Below are positions 24,988-34,298 of a DNA stretch of 64,000 nucleotides, piece after piece. Below the pieces are notes generated by a model, which had not been told where the DNA came from, searched no databases, and saw nothing but the letters and a program-made list of their open reading frames with translations. The DNA lies in contig NZ_AYMR01000008.1 of NCBI RefSeq assembly GCF_000633535.1, positions 62,001-126,000 on the forward strand. Direction: 5' to 3'. The position numbers were made by a program, and so were the translations under genes. The DNA comes from Leifsonia aquatica H1aii. GTDB taxonomy: Bacteria > Actinomycetota > Actinomycetes > Actinomycetales > Microbacteriaceae. Each line of letters starts with the position of its first letter. Position 1 is the stretch's first letter.

Positions 24988-25946
24988 ATGCGAGAAGACC
25001 CCGCCCCAAGCACAGAGCCTCTCCGCGCCGGGTCGTTGTTCTCCGGCTACGGGGGTCTCGACCCTTGCCGTCGAAAATGCTCTCCACGCGCAGACGATCT
25101 GGTTCTCCGAGATCAGCCCAGTGCAGCGCGTCTTCGTGCACCACTGGCCGGACGCCCCGAATCTCGGCGATATCACCACAATCAGCTGGGATCAGGTGCC
25201 GCCGGTGGACATCCTCCGCGGCGGGTTCCCTTGCCGGGACGTCTCGACCCTTGGGAAGATGGCCTGCCTCGCACCAGGCACCCGCTCCGGGCTCTGGGCG
25301 CACATGGCTTACGCGATCAAACACCTGCGCCCCGAATACGTCCGCGGCCTGCTGTCGTCATCCGCCATTCGCGCAACCCCTGAAGGAGACCCTTATACGA
25401 CCACTGACCCTGCAACCCTTCGCGACCTGGAACCCGACCTCTAGGGTGTGGGAGACGAGCCCGCTCGACCTCTCCCGGCGCTCGGTGCCGTACTCGGAGA
25501 TCTGGCCGACCTCGGGCATGGCGCGAGATGGATCGGCTTACCTGCTTCCTTCCTCGGTGCTTCGCATCCCCGGTTCCGCGTCTTCATCCTCGCCCGTGCC
25601 ACTGTTCCGCACCCGCTCACGTCCTGCGCCTCGCGGGGAGGGGAACGCCTGGAACAGGTGGGAGTACGTCGGGGCCACGATCGCTCTCTCGCACCAGATC
25701 ATCGACCTCGCTCTGAATGGGCCGAACGGCTCACCTCAATGGCGGAACGAATCGGAGACCCTGTGGTCGCTGATCAACGTCATTTTCACCGCTGGGGACG
25801 ATACGCAGGCACCATAGCCCGATGGGAGCACATCATCGGAAGCGAGGCTCCGAGCCCCCGCTCATCCACGAATCCGGAGGGCCGAGACCGGCGCCGGCGC
25901 TCCTCGAGTGACTGATGGGCTTGGATCCCGGCTGGGTCACGGACCC
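24988..25946 (+). pseudogene. Degenerate DNA cytosine-5 methyltransferase
   Basis: The pieces follow C5-methyltransferase order. LRAGSLFSGYGGLD (motif I) is in one frame, then LAVENALHAQTIWF in the next frame after one extra C in the CCC run at 25062-25064. The catalytic-loop motif GGFPCRDVST (PC present) follows. HLRPEYV then jumps straight to RGLLSS, so the ENV motif VI expected there is missing. A TAG at 25442-25444 stands where TGG is expected (EPD-L-stop-GVGDEPARP). A C-terminal part DLADLGHGARWIGLPASFLGA follows, then a further frameshift and a TGA (25909-25911) before LMGLDPGWVTDP. At least four lesions make it non-functional. It runs directly into an MFS fragment. Confidence 0.85.
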
Positions 25947-25949
25947 GAA

Positions 25950-27056
25950 ATGCGGGCGATGGGCGCGCTCCGCGCCGCAGCCGGCCCGATCGCCGGCGGC
26001 TGGATGATCGAGACGTTCAGCTGGCACGTTACCTTCCTCATGAATATCTCGGTCATGACGCTCCTGCTCGCCCTGGTGCCGTTCCTCGTGCCCGAGAACA
26101 AGAACCCGAACCCTGGCCGCTCAGACGTCCCCAGCATCCTCCTCTCGCTCGCTGGCATGCTCGCCATCGTCTACGGCGTGAAGACCTTCGCCGAGGGCAA
26201 GGAACCGGGCATCGCGCTTATCACCTTCTTCGCCGGCTTCATGCTGGTCGTGATGTTCGCGGTCAGGCAGTTGCGCATGCCGATCCCGATGATCAACGTG
26301 CGTCTCTTCCGGGTACGGGCGTTCACTGGGTCTGTGCTCACCAACCTGCTCTCGGTGTTCCCACTGGTCGGTGCGATGTTCGCCCTCACTCAGTTCCTGC
26401 AACTTGTCGCAGGACTCAGTCATCGAATCCGCGCTGTGGATGCTGCCTCAGGCGGCTGTCTCGGCCATCGTCGGTTTCTTCGCCGCTGCGCTCGTCAAGC
26501 GGGTTCCAACCTCGATCATCGTCGCCGTGGGCATGCTCATCACGGCAGGTGGTTTCGCGATGCTGCTCACCCTCACCTCGGAAACTCACCCTTGGGTGTT
26601 CGCTGTCGCTCTCTGCCTCGTCGGCCTAGGAGCGGGTGTGGGTCTGACTTTTACCAACGATCTCATCATGAGTTCGGTGCGCCTCGCGGAATCATGTCAG
26701 GCTGCGGCGATCAGCAACACCGGCTACGAACTTGGCACTTCGTTCGGTATTGCGATCCTCGGGTGCGTGCTGATCAGCTTCTACCGCACCGGTCTGGCGG
26801 ACACGGTTCCGGCGGGGCTTCCTTCCGGGGTACTCGACGCCGCGAAAGAGGCCCTCGCCGCCGCATTGATGTACGCCGCTCAACTCCCCGGAGAGATCGG
26901 TGCTGCACTGGCGACCGCCGCAACAGACGCATTCACGAGCGCCTTGCCTGGACAGTCGGCATTGCCGCACTGATCCTGATCGGCCTGGCGATCTTCGCAG
27001 GCGTTATGCTCCGCGTCGTCTCCGCGCAAGCAGACCTCGCTGAACGCGAAGATTGA
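25950..27056 (+). pseudogene. Degenerate MFS multidrug-type transporter (DHA2-like), 5'-truncated
   Basis: Homology starts abruptly at about 25950 in the middle of an MFS protein (GALRAAAGPIAGGWMIE, the end of a transmembrane segment in the N-half), so the first third is gone. The frame shifts at about 26415-26420 (VAGLS, then IESALWMLPQAAVSA in another frame) and again at about 26950 (TSAL, then AWTVGIAALILIG back in the first frame). Rejoined, it reads as the last nine or so membrane segments of a 14-segment exporter ending SAQADLAERED. The junction with the methyltransferase remnant marks a deletion. Confidence 0.8.
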
Positions 27057-27084
27057 GGACTCCAGTAGGTGTAGTCATCGAGAG

Positions 27085-27387
27085 ATGAGTACCCCACCGG
27101 ACGGTTCGCATTTCAGATTCCGGCCGGCCATGTCTGCCGTTCAGGAGACGAAGGAGAGACTGATCGGATTGAGGGACACGCACTACGCACCTCTCTTCGC
27201 GCGGACGCGTTCCTTTCACCGAGCCGTGCGGCCAGCAGCCTACGACTGCGTGAAGCTAGTAACAGCGCGCCACGGGTCTGCTCTGGTGTTCAGCGAGTTC
27301 GACTGGTTCAGCCGCCGACGCCTGCCTTCCGCGAACGGGATGATCCCGCTCTTCGAACCCGAAGAACAGCAATTTACGTTACCCTGA
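27085..27387 (+). pseudogene. Probable truncated AraC-type regulator (N-terminal fragment)
   Basis: The 100-residue ORF contains a stretch resembling the N-terminal half of AraC-like regulators found in actinobacteria (AVQETKERLIGLRDTHYAPLF ... YDCVKLVTARHGSALVFSEF). It then switches to unrelated residues (DWFSRRRLPSANG...) and stops. The DNA-binding half is absent. I am moderately sure of the family and fairly sure it is a fragment, given the decayed neighbours. Confidence 0.45.
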
Positions 27388-27654
27388 TCCCCCGTCGTAA
27401 CAGCGGACGGATCAGCCACGAGCCTCCGATGAACCCGGGGCGCAACAAAGCCTCACGCGAATGAAACCGGCGGATCTTCGCACTATCTTGACACTTTCGG
27501 CACTCTTAGGAGGGTGAGGGGTGTCTGAATAGCGGCGCGTGAGCAACTTGCGCCGCCGGCCTCGCCCACCGTTGTTGAGGAACTCCCGTGGACCCACCCC
27601 AGACACCGTTATGCAGACAGCAACGGTCGAGCTTCCCCGGTGTCACGGAGTGTT

Positions 27655-27720
27655 TTGCGTCTGGGCTGACCAGACGCAATAGGTGAAGCCCTCGCTGGTT
27701 GACGCGGGCTTCACCTATTG
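27655..27720. terminator. Two adjoining hairpins downstream of the lyase gene
   Basis: A 9-bp stem TTGCGTCTG/CAGACGCAA (27655-27679) shares three bases with a 15-bp stem, CAATAGGTGAAGCCC and its complement (27677-27720). They lie 8 bp after the lyase stop codon on its transcript and probably end it. No long T-run is present. The shared CAA means the two stems cannot both form completely. The 267 bp before them (27388-27654) holds no gene I can support. Confidence 0.65.
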
Positions 27721-27728
27721 GTGAGCGC

Positions 27729-30700
27729 TTAGCTCAGTGAGCCGAACAGCCGCAGTTCAGCGACGTTGATCCAGTCGGTGTTCGCGATCTTGAGATACCG
27801 GAACCCGGTGTGTGTTGCCGTGCCGCTCGGCGTGGGCATGGTCTGCCACGCCAGCGTCGCCGCTGCGTTGCCCGTGATAGGTGTCCAGGTGTTCAGATCG
27901 TTGGAACCTTCCAGGTGAAGGTTCCCCGAACGGCCGGTGCCAAATCCATCCTGGCGTACGAGTAGCTCCACATGGTCGATGGATACGGTGTGGGCGACCC
28001 CGAAGTCGAGGACCGAGTAGTACGCCCCGCCGACGGGTCCGATGTCGGAGAAGGTCGAGGCGTCAGCGTCGAACATGCGGTTGATGTAGACCTGCTTGTT
28101 TGTCTCTGGTTGTCCAGACAACGACACCGGCGTGGAGACCGTTGGCACGTTGTGGATCAGCCCGGTGTCCGAGGAGACGAAGACACTGGATCCATCGGTC
28201 GTCCCCGTCAGCGGTTGCCGCGTCTCTCCGTTCGGGCCGGCGTACTGGACGGTGAAGCCCACGTTCCGTCCGGGTGAGACATCGGAGGGAACCTGATAGG
28301 ACGCGTGCCAGGTCGCGCCTCCCCCGGTCACCGTCGCCGCAGAGCCATTGATGGTCGCGGAGACCGCCGTGATCGCCTCGCTGGTGGCGAAGTCGAGGGT
28401 GACAATGTTCCCACCGACGGCTCGGCTGGCGACCGGACCGTCGGATCCGATGTGCGCCGACGCCACGGAGCTGGGCGGCGGAGCGATGTACACACCGAAC
28501 AGCCGCAACTCTGCGATGTTGATCCAGTCGGTGTTCGCGATCGTCAGGTAGCGGTATGCGGTCGTCGTCGTGCCGGGTCGCAGGGCGAGCGTCTGCCAGT
28601 CCAGGGTCGACTTCGCGTTGTTGGTGACGGTCGTCCACGTGGTCAGGTCGTTGGATCCTTCGATGTGGAGGTTGCCTGCTCGGCTGAGACCCCAGTTGTC
28701 TTGGCGGACAAGCAGTTCAGCGTGGTCGAGAGCGACCGAGCCGCCGGCGCCGAAGTCGAGCGTTATGTAGTAACGCCCGTTCACGGGACCGACGTCGGAG
28801 AACGTCGACGCGTTGTTGTCGAACATGTTCGCGACATAAGGTTGCTTCGAGGCTTCGAGCTCGCCGGCGGCGGAGACCGGGTTGGATATCCCGGTGACGT
28901 TTCCGATCAGTCCGGTGTTGTTCGACAGGAACAGCTTGGACCCATCACTGGTGACCACCAGCGGGTCGGCGGTCTGCCCGTCGGCCGTGGTGTAGCCGAT
29001 CGAGAAGGTCGCGTTCCGTCCAGACGCGATCGATGCCGGGAGCGCTGCAGAGGCAGTCCAGTTCGTCGCAGTACCTGAAATGGTCGCGTCCGTGCCTTCG
29101 ATCGTGCCATGAACGTTCGAGACAGCCTCGGTGGTCGTGAAGGCCACCGTCACCGTGTCACCGTTAGTTGCGATACCCGGAACCGAGTCGTTGGCACTGA
29201 TCTTCGCGGAGGCGACCCGATCGACGGCTTCGACACGGTCACCGTGAATGTGGAACTCTGCAACGCTGAAAATTCCCGGGAAGTTCGGATCTGATGGAGC
29301 ACCCGGCTGATCGACCTGGACCTTCAGGAACCGGAACGCCGTGTTGGTCAACGATGGGTCGACCGGCAGCGTTTCGAGGTTGTTCGTGTTCGTGGTCATC
29401 TTAGTTGTCAGCTTGGTCCAGTTGACGTTGTCGTTTGAGCCGTAGACATTGGTTCCCTGGGATCGGTTTCCGAACGTCCGGCGTGCCTGCAGGTCGAATG
29501 CGGAGCTCTTCACCCGGTAGCCGCCGCCGAAGTCGAACGTGAACGAGTTCACGTAGAGATCGCCGGCGAAGGTGGAGTTATCGTTGTCGACGAGGTTGCC
29601 AACCACACCCGAGTCCAGCGTGGAGGTGGTGATTCTCGGGTAGTTGAGCGTGCCGTCGACCAGTCGTGGGCTTAGCAGCGTGAGTCCACCCACGGCCTTC
29701 TGCAATGCGACGATCGCCGCGGCGAAGGCCGCGTTGCTTCCCGAGTTCACGAGCGCGTTCGCCTTGGCGAGGGCGGTGCCGTATGCCTTCTTGGTTGGGC
29801 TCGTGTAAGCCTGGCTCGAGTCGTAGCCCGCCTGCGCGAGTTGCACAGCGCCGGCCCGATCCTTGGCGACACGCACGTTCACGTTCAACCCGGTTGTTGC
29901 CACTTCATCGTCGGCCTGCACGATGACCGTGCTGTCTCCGACCTGCTTGGCAGTGGGGGTCCAGGTGAGTGTCCCGTCCACGCTGTCGAGGCTCGCTCTC
30001 TTCGGCGCGACAGACGCCGAGTAGGCGAGGTTCGCCTCAGCGTCGGAATCGGTGGCGGTGAACTGCGCGGTGAGCGCGACATTCTGAATACCGATGACGG
30101 TTGCCGAAGTCCCCTGCGGGAAGATCGGCGGGGTAACGGTGCTGGCGGCGTCGGCGACGACGTAGTCCAGGTCGAGCTGGCTCTTCTTGCCGGTGAACGT
30201 GTAGTAGACGATGTTGTTGTCGCCCATGAGCGAGGTCGGCACCACGTGGGTGTCCATGTCGTAGGTGATGTAACGCCACTGCCCATGCGTGTTGGGAACT
30301 GTCAGCGACTGGTATGGGGCTGCGTCGGGGACGCGACGTACGTCGAGCCTGGACACCTCATTGGTGCGCACTTGGATGGCAACCGGGCTGTACCCGCTTC
30401 TGGCTCCGTAGAGGAGGGAGCGAACGGCGACGGTCGTTCCCGCCGTCTTGACGTTCGTCCGGAGGAAGGTGCGGTCGCCTTCCGTGAGGGCGCTGCCCGT
30501 GCCGGTGATGACCGAGGCCTTCTGGTCGAATTGGAGTCGCTTGTCCGCTGCCGGAGAGGCCTCGCCCTTGGCCGCGGCGGGGATGGACAGCCAGTAGTCA
30601 TCGCCTGTCAAGCTGCCACCCCAGAAACTGCGGAGGCCGTCCGAGCCGATCTGACTGCCGATCTCGAGGCTGTCGAAGTTGTAGAACAGGGCTCCGTCGC

Positions 30701-31976
30701 GCTGCTGGAACTGCTGAGCGATGTACGGAGCCTTCTTGGCGACGTCGACACCCTCGTTGTAGGTGTAGATGTGGTATAGCTCGTTGAGGGAGTCGCTCCA
30801 CCGGCCCCGGTACGATTGCGCGAGCTGGCCGCCTTGACCGGTGACATCGATCCATGGCACATCGTGACCCATCATGAATCCGACATAGGCGTTGGCACCG
30901 AGCAGAAGTCGGTCCCCGAGGAACTTGTACGGGTCGACAGCGTTCTTCTTCGTCGAGACCGTTCCCGCTTTCGGGTCGAGCCGAGTGTTCTGCGTGGACA
31001 CGATCCGGGCGAGGGTGGTGAGGACCAAGACGTCGTCACCGGCGTGAGCCTGGTCGCGTCCCATTTCCAGATGGTTGACGAAGGAGTAGCCGTAGGGGTT
31101 GCGCGGGTCGCTCTTGTCGATGAGGCGGTACATCGAGCTCAGCGCACCGTTGATGTCCGGATCGGGAGCGCTGGCGTTTACGGTGAACCACTCGACGCCT
31201 TCGTCATAGCGGGCGCGATTGTCGGTGAAGATGTATCCCGCCATGGCACCCATGAGCGGGATGGTCCCTTGTCCCATGTACCAGGCATTGCTGTACGCGA
31301 ACGTCTGGGTGGCGGGGACGATGAAGTTGTTCGTGAAGTCAGCGGTGTCCTGTGTGGTCCAAGCGAGAGGGTACGCGTCGGCGCTTGGCACCACCGAGGT
31401 GTAGCGCAGCAGCTCGGCCGTCGCGATCATCCGGTATAGGTTGGCACCCGACTTGATCTGAGCATCAGCGAAGAACGCATACTTCGTCGGATCCATATGA
31501 CTCCAGACCCGCACGATCTTCAGCGCGTTCTGCCGGTACACGGGGTCGCCGGTGAGGTAGTACAGCACCGCCTGGGTGTACGCCCCCGAGGCGTCGTTGC
31601 CGAGCTTGTTCTCGACGTCGACGTTGTTGAACGCGTTGTTGAGAGGGACGCCGTCCGCTTGGCCCTGATTCGACGAGGTGAGGGTCCGGCTCGCGTACGG
31701 GGTCGCGACCATCGCCGCGAAGTAGCTCTTCCACGGGTCGGCGCCCGCGAGCAGCTGAGCACGCGCGTTGGCGAGCGCGGACGCGGCGACACCGATACCC
31801 GGGTGAATGAAGCCTTGGGAACTGGTCGTAGGCGTGATGGTGACTGCGGTGCTGATCGCCGGCGATCCGGTGTCGGCGCTGGCCATCTGGGCCGGCGCTA
31901 CCGTGCCGATGATCAACGCCGACGCGGAGATCAGCGCTGCGAGCGCTGATCTCCGCCGTGTTGGTGCGTCGAGCAT
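27729..31976 (-). CDS. Giant secreted alginate-lyase-like enzyme with FIVAR, Ig-like and discoidin domains
   Basis: 1415 residues, GGAGGAG 7 nt before ATG 31976. Order: signal peptide (1-34, ending AQMASA-D); alginate_lyase/heparinase-type helical domain (about 60-470) with the conserved EMGRDQAHAG (304-313) and NAWYMGQG; a beta-sandwich (about 480-610); a cadherin/Ig-like unit (620-705); a FIVAR helix bundle (706-765); a first F5/8 type C domain (770-912); then two copies of an Ig-like plus F5/8C pair (920-1162 and 1170-1415) with near-identical endings (IANTDWIN-AELRLFG). No LPxTG or SLH anchor, so it is probably released or glycan-bound. It likely cleaves a polyuronide or related polysaccharide outside the cell. 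It carries the LacI-type operator at 32026-32039. Confidence 0.85.
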   Translation of the reverse strand: MLDAPTRRRSALAALISASALIIGTVAPAQMASADTGSPAISTAVTITPTTSSQGFIHPGIGVAASALANARAQLLAGADPWKSYFAAMVATPYASRTLTSSNQGQADGVPLNNAFNNVDVENKLGNDASGAYTQAVLYYLTGDPVYRQNALKIVRVWSHMDPTKYAFFADAQIKSGANLYRMIATAELLRYTSVVPSADAYPLAWTTQDTADFTNNFIVPATQTFAYSNAWYMGQGTIPLMGAMAGYIFTDNRARYDEGVEWFTVNASAPDPDINGALSSMYRLIDKSDPRNPYGYSFVNHLEMGRDQAHAGDDVLVLTTLARIVSTQNTRLDPKAGTVSTKKNAVDPYKFLGDRLLLGANAYVGFMMGHDVPWIDVTGQGGQLAQSYRGRWSDSLNELYHIYTYNEGVDVAKKAPYIAQQFQQRDGALFYNFDSLEIGSQIGSDGLRSFWGGSLTGDDYWLSIPAAAKGEASPAADKRLQFDQKASVITGTGSALTEGDRTFLRTNVKTAGTTVAVRSLLYGARSGYSPVAIQVRTNEVSRLDVRRVPDAAPYQSLTVPNTHGQWRYITYDMDTHVVPTSLMGDNNIVYYTFTGKKSQLDLDYVVADAASTVTPPIFPQGTSATVIGIQNVALTAQFTATDSDAEANLAYSASVAPKRASLDSVDGTLTWTPTAKQVGDSTVIVQADDEVATTGLNVNVRVAKDRAGAVQLAQAGYDSSQAYTSPTKKAYGTALAKANALVNSGSNAAFAAAIVALQKAVGGLTLLSPRLVDGTLNYPRITTSTLDSGVVGNLVDNDNSTFAGDLYVNSFTFDFGGGYRVKSSAFDLQARRTFGNRSQGTNVYGSNDNVNWTKLTTKMTTNTNNLETLPVDPSLTNTAFRFLKVQVDQPGAPSDPNFPGIFSVAEFHIHGDRVEAVDRVASAKISANDSVPGIATNGDTVTVAFTTTEAVSNVHGTIEGTDATISGTATNWTASAALPASIASGRNATFSIGYTTADGQTADPLVVTSDGSKLFLSNNTGLIGNVTGISNPVSAAGELEASKQPYVANMFDNNASTFSDVGPVNGRYYITLDFGAGGSVALDHAELLVRQDNWGLSRAGNLHIEGSNDLTTWTTVTNNAKSTLDWQTLALRPGTTTTAYRYLTIANTDWINIAELRLFGVYIAPPPSSVASAHIGSDGPVASRAVGGNIVTLDFATSEAITAVSATINGSAATVTGGGATWHASYQVPSDVSPGRNVGFTVQYAGPNGETRQPLTGTTDGSSVFVSSDTGLIHNVPTVSTPVSLSGQPETNKQVYINRMFDADASTFSDIGPVGGAYYSVLDFGVAHTVSIDHVELLVRQDGFGTGRSGNLHLEGSNDLNTWTPITGNAAATLAWQTMPTPSGTATHTGFRYLKIANTDWINVAELRLFGSLS

Positions 31977-32025
31977 GCGAGTTCTCCTCCGTTGCAGATA
32001 CCGCCCGACCGTGTCGAGCGCGCAT

Positions 32026-32039
32026 GGATAGCGTTATCC
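32026..32039. promoter_or_regulatory. LacI-type operator upstream of the lyase gene
   Basis: GGATAGCGTTATCC, a near-palindrome with GGATA/TATCC arms and a central CG, lies 50-63 bp upstream of the lyase start. The same 14 bp (and the following G) recur at 34274-34287 before the alpha-galactosidase gene. LacI-family regulators bind palindromes with a central CG, and one is encoded at 34299-35360. Confidence 0.75.
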
Positions 32040-32103
32040 GCATGAAGCATCGCACGCGCTCTAACCTCCGTCAAGATGGCATGCACCTGAACGGCTAGGC
32101 CGA

Positions 32104-32118
32104 GTGGAGAACGTTTGC
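32104..32118. promoter_or_regulatory. GTGGA(G/C)AACGTTTGC motif, copy 1
   Basis: GTGGAGAACGTTTGC lies about 130 bp upstream of the lyase gene, between it and the end of the GH36 gene. A copy differing at one base is at 35423-35437. The AACGTT core is typical of LacI/GalR half-sites. Confidence 0.5.
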
Positions 32119-32176
32119 AGATCAACCAGAATCGCGCGTTCATCGAGGACTGTGAGACGCGCCGACGACGCGCGGG

Positions 32177-34114
32177 TCAGAGCTCAAAGACGCGCGCGGT
32201 CGGGCCCGTCGGAATCTCGATCACGAGCCCCTCCTCGCTCGCCGTTGCCGTCCAGGCATCGTCACCGGCCGGTGCTCCTGGGGGAAATGCGACCGCCGCG
32301 TTCGAGTGGTCCGACAGAACCAGCCGCGCCGGAGCGGCACCCCGATTCCAGACGAAGAGCCGGCTGATGTCCCCATCGGTGAGGCCAAGACAGACGACAG
32401 AGTCGTCCCAGGACGGGAACCCATCGGGCCAGAACGGCGTCACTCGGGTGAGCCATTCGCGCTGACCGTGGGCGAACCGGACGGCCTGCGCCGTCAACTC
32501 GCGAGCGTCAGCGTCGAGCTCGTTCAGGAATCCAGATAGATAGAAGCGGCCGGAGAGACCCGTCACCAAGGTGAAGATCGTTTCCTTGACGGACATGTCC
32601 TTGGCAGGATACGCCCAGTTGCCGCTCTGCTCCGGGAGGATCGTCGCCGGGGCGGAGGCGGCCACCGGCGGATAGAGACGGAAGTCCTGCTGGTCACTAG
32701 TGGACTGCAATTGCGTGACAGCCAGCAAACCGTAATCGGCTCGCATCGCTCCAGAGCTGCAGTTCTCAATGCTCACGTGCGGGTGACGGGCTCGAATCCC
32801 GGCGATCCAGTCGGTGAAAGCCCGGGTGTGCGCGAGCAGTCCGGCGCCCGATCCGGCCACGCCCCAGTCTGTGCCTGCACCGATGTTGATGTTGTAGTCC
32901 AGCTTGAAGTAGCTGATGCCGTAACTCACGAGACGGTCGACGACGGCGTCGAGGTGGGCGCGGGCTGCATGGTGGCGGAAGTCGAGCTGGTAGCGGTCGT
33001 GCTCGCGAACCCGCTGACCGTAGCGGCGGAAGAACGCCGCTTCGGGTAGCGACTGGGCGATCCGGCTCTCCACACCGACGACTTCTGGTTCGAGCCAGAT
33101 TCCACTCCGCATTCCGCTGTCGTGGATCGTGTCGATGAGGCAACGGAATCCAGACGAGAATCGCCGGTCGGCTTCTCGCCACTCCCCGACCGTCGCCCAC
33201 CAGTCTCCGAGCGACGGGTCCGCAAACCAGCCGGCATCGATGCAGAAGCAGTCGACTCCTGCCTCGGCTGCCGCAGTGATGAGCGGCATCAGCGCCTCGG
33301 TCGAGGGCTGCCCCATTAGCGTGTTCATGAAGTCGTTATAGACCACGGGAAGGTCGTCGAGACCTCCAGACTCGGAGCGCAACCAACGTCGGTAAGCGGT
33401 CAGCTCCGCGACCGCATCGGAGAGCCCATCGCGACCGATGGCGATCGCCACTGGGACGCTCTGGAAGGATTCGCCTGGGGAGAGAGTCGCTGCGAACTGG
33501 TGTTCCAAGTCGGTCGGCCCGCATAGAGAGAGGACACCTCCATCCCTCGCCTGCGACATGTCCCAGTGCCAGGGTCCGCTCGTTTCGAGTTGCCAGGCGA
33601 CCGCCTCACCTGCCGCCGAGGTCAGGATGCCGGCTGGGAGGTGTTCACCGCTAGACCAGGAACCGTGACTGCTGACTCCAAAGTGCCCGCGGCCGTCTTG
33701 TCCATGCAAGCCGAGCGACAGCCGCGGGAGGACATCGCGAAGTGAGTGTTCGAACCATCGGTTTTCGGCGAGCCATTCCGAGCGCGCCAGCTGCAGTGAG
33801 CACGCATCGAGATCGTCCTCACTGTGCCCGAACCCGATCGTGAGTGAGGTGAGGGCAGTCAGGACAAAATCACTATCGGACGTGTTGATGACCTCGGTTT
33901 GGAAGCGGGTTGCAGAGCTCCCGCGGGGTCGGACTATCGTGGTTCGTGCGAGGATTCCTGTGCGCTCGTCCCGTTGTTCCACGACAACCTGCGTATGCCG
34001 GCCTCGTTCGCTCGTCGAATGTTTCACATACCGCAGTCGGGCACCGATGGCGGAGCGAGAGTATGCCTGGCTTGTGCGTCCGCGCTGTTCTTCCGCGGTG
34101 AACAATTCGACCAA
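32177..34114 (-). CDS. GH36 alpha-galactosidase
   Basis: Counting from TTG 34114, the protein is 645 residues. It shows GH36 hallmarks: CIDAGWFAD (291-299), GIWLEPEVV (338-346), the nucleophile Asp in FKLDYN (D406), SIENCSSGAMR (448-458) and the acid/base Asp in STSDQQD (D474). It releases alpha-galactosyl (or GalNAc) residues in the cytoplasm; no signal peptide is visible. Homologous-looking sequence (IVDELTWDQDTPVSIDHLGGS) continues upstream in frame to about 34246, where AGGAG is followed at the right distance by ATC rather than ATG. The true start may therefore be non-canonical or lost. The GGATAGCGTTATCC operator is 28-41 bp further up. Confidence 0.85.
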   Translation of the reverse strand: MVELFTAEEQRGRTSQAYSRSAIGARLRYVKHSTSERGRHTQVVVEQRDERTGILARTTIVRPRGSSATRFQTEVINTSDSDFVLTALTSLTIGFGHSEDDLDACSLQLARSEWLAENRWFEHSLRDVLPRLSLGLHGQDGRGHFGVSSHGSWSSGEHLPAGILTSAAGEAVAWQLETSGPWHWDMSQARDGGVLSLCGPTDLEHQFAATLSPGESFQSVPVAIAIGRDGLSDAVAELTAYRRWLRSESGGLDDLPVVYNDFMNTLMGQPSTEALMPLITAAAEAGVDCFCIDAGWFADPSLGDWWATVGEWREADRRFSSGFRCLIDTIHDSGMRSGIWLEPEVVGVESRIAQSLPEAAFFRRYGQRVREHDRYQLDFRHHAARAHLDAVVDRLVSYGISYFKLDYNINIGAGTDWGVAGSGAGLLAHTRAFTDWIAGIRARHPHVSIENCSSGAMRADYGLLAVTQLQSTSDQQDFRLYPPVAASAPATILPEQSGNWAYPAKDMSVKETIFTLVTGLSGRFYLSGFLNELDADARELTAQAVRFAHGQREWLTRVTPFWPDGFPSWDDSVVCLGLTDGDISRLFVWNRGAAPARLVLSDHSNAAVAFPPGAPAGDDAWTATASEEGLVIEIPTGPTARVFEL

Positions 34115-34273
34115 TGGGACGCCCCGGCGACCTAGGAAAGTCGAGCCTCCCAGGTGGTCGATGGATACCGGGGTGTCCTGGTCCCACGTGAGCTCGTCAA
34201 CGATCAGGTGGGCAGCTTCGGGTTCGGCGACGATCTCGGAAACGATGATGCACTCCTCACTCAGTTTTTACGA

Positions 34274-34287
34274 GGATAGCGTTATCC
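34274..34287. promoter_or_regulatory. LacI-type operator between GH36 and the LacI gene
   Basis: An exact second copy of GGATAGCGTTATCC. It lies between the end of the LacI gene (34299) and the start region of the GH36 gene (about 34246), where it would overlap the GH36 promoter. It could also act on read-through from the LacI gene. Confidence 0.75.
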
Positions 34288-34298
34288 GTTCGCCCGTT

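Noticed and set aside
24734-25444. A single gene spanning the 24.7-25.4 kb open frame
   Set aside because: Only its second half matches a methyltransferase; the first part has no start signal, and motif I is in another frame.
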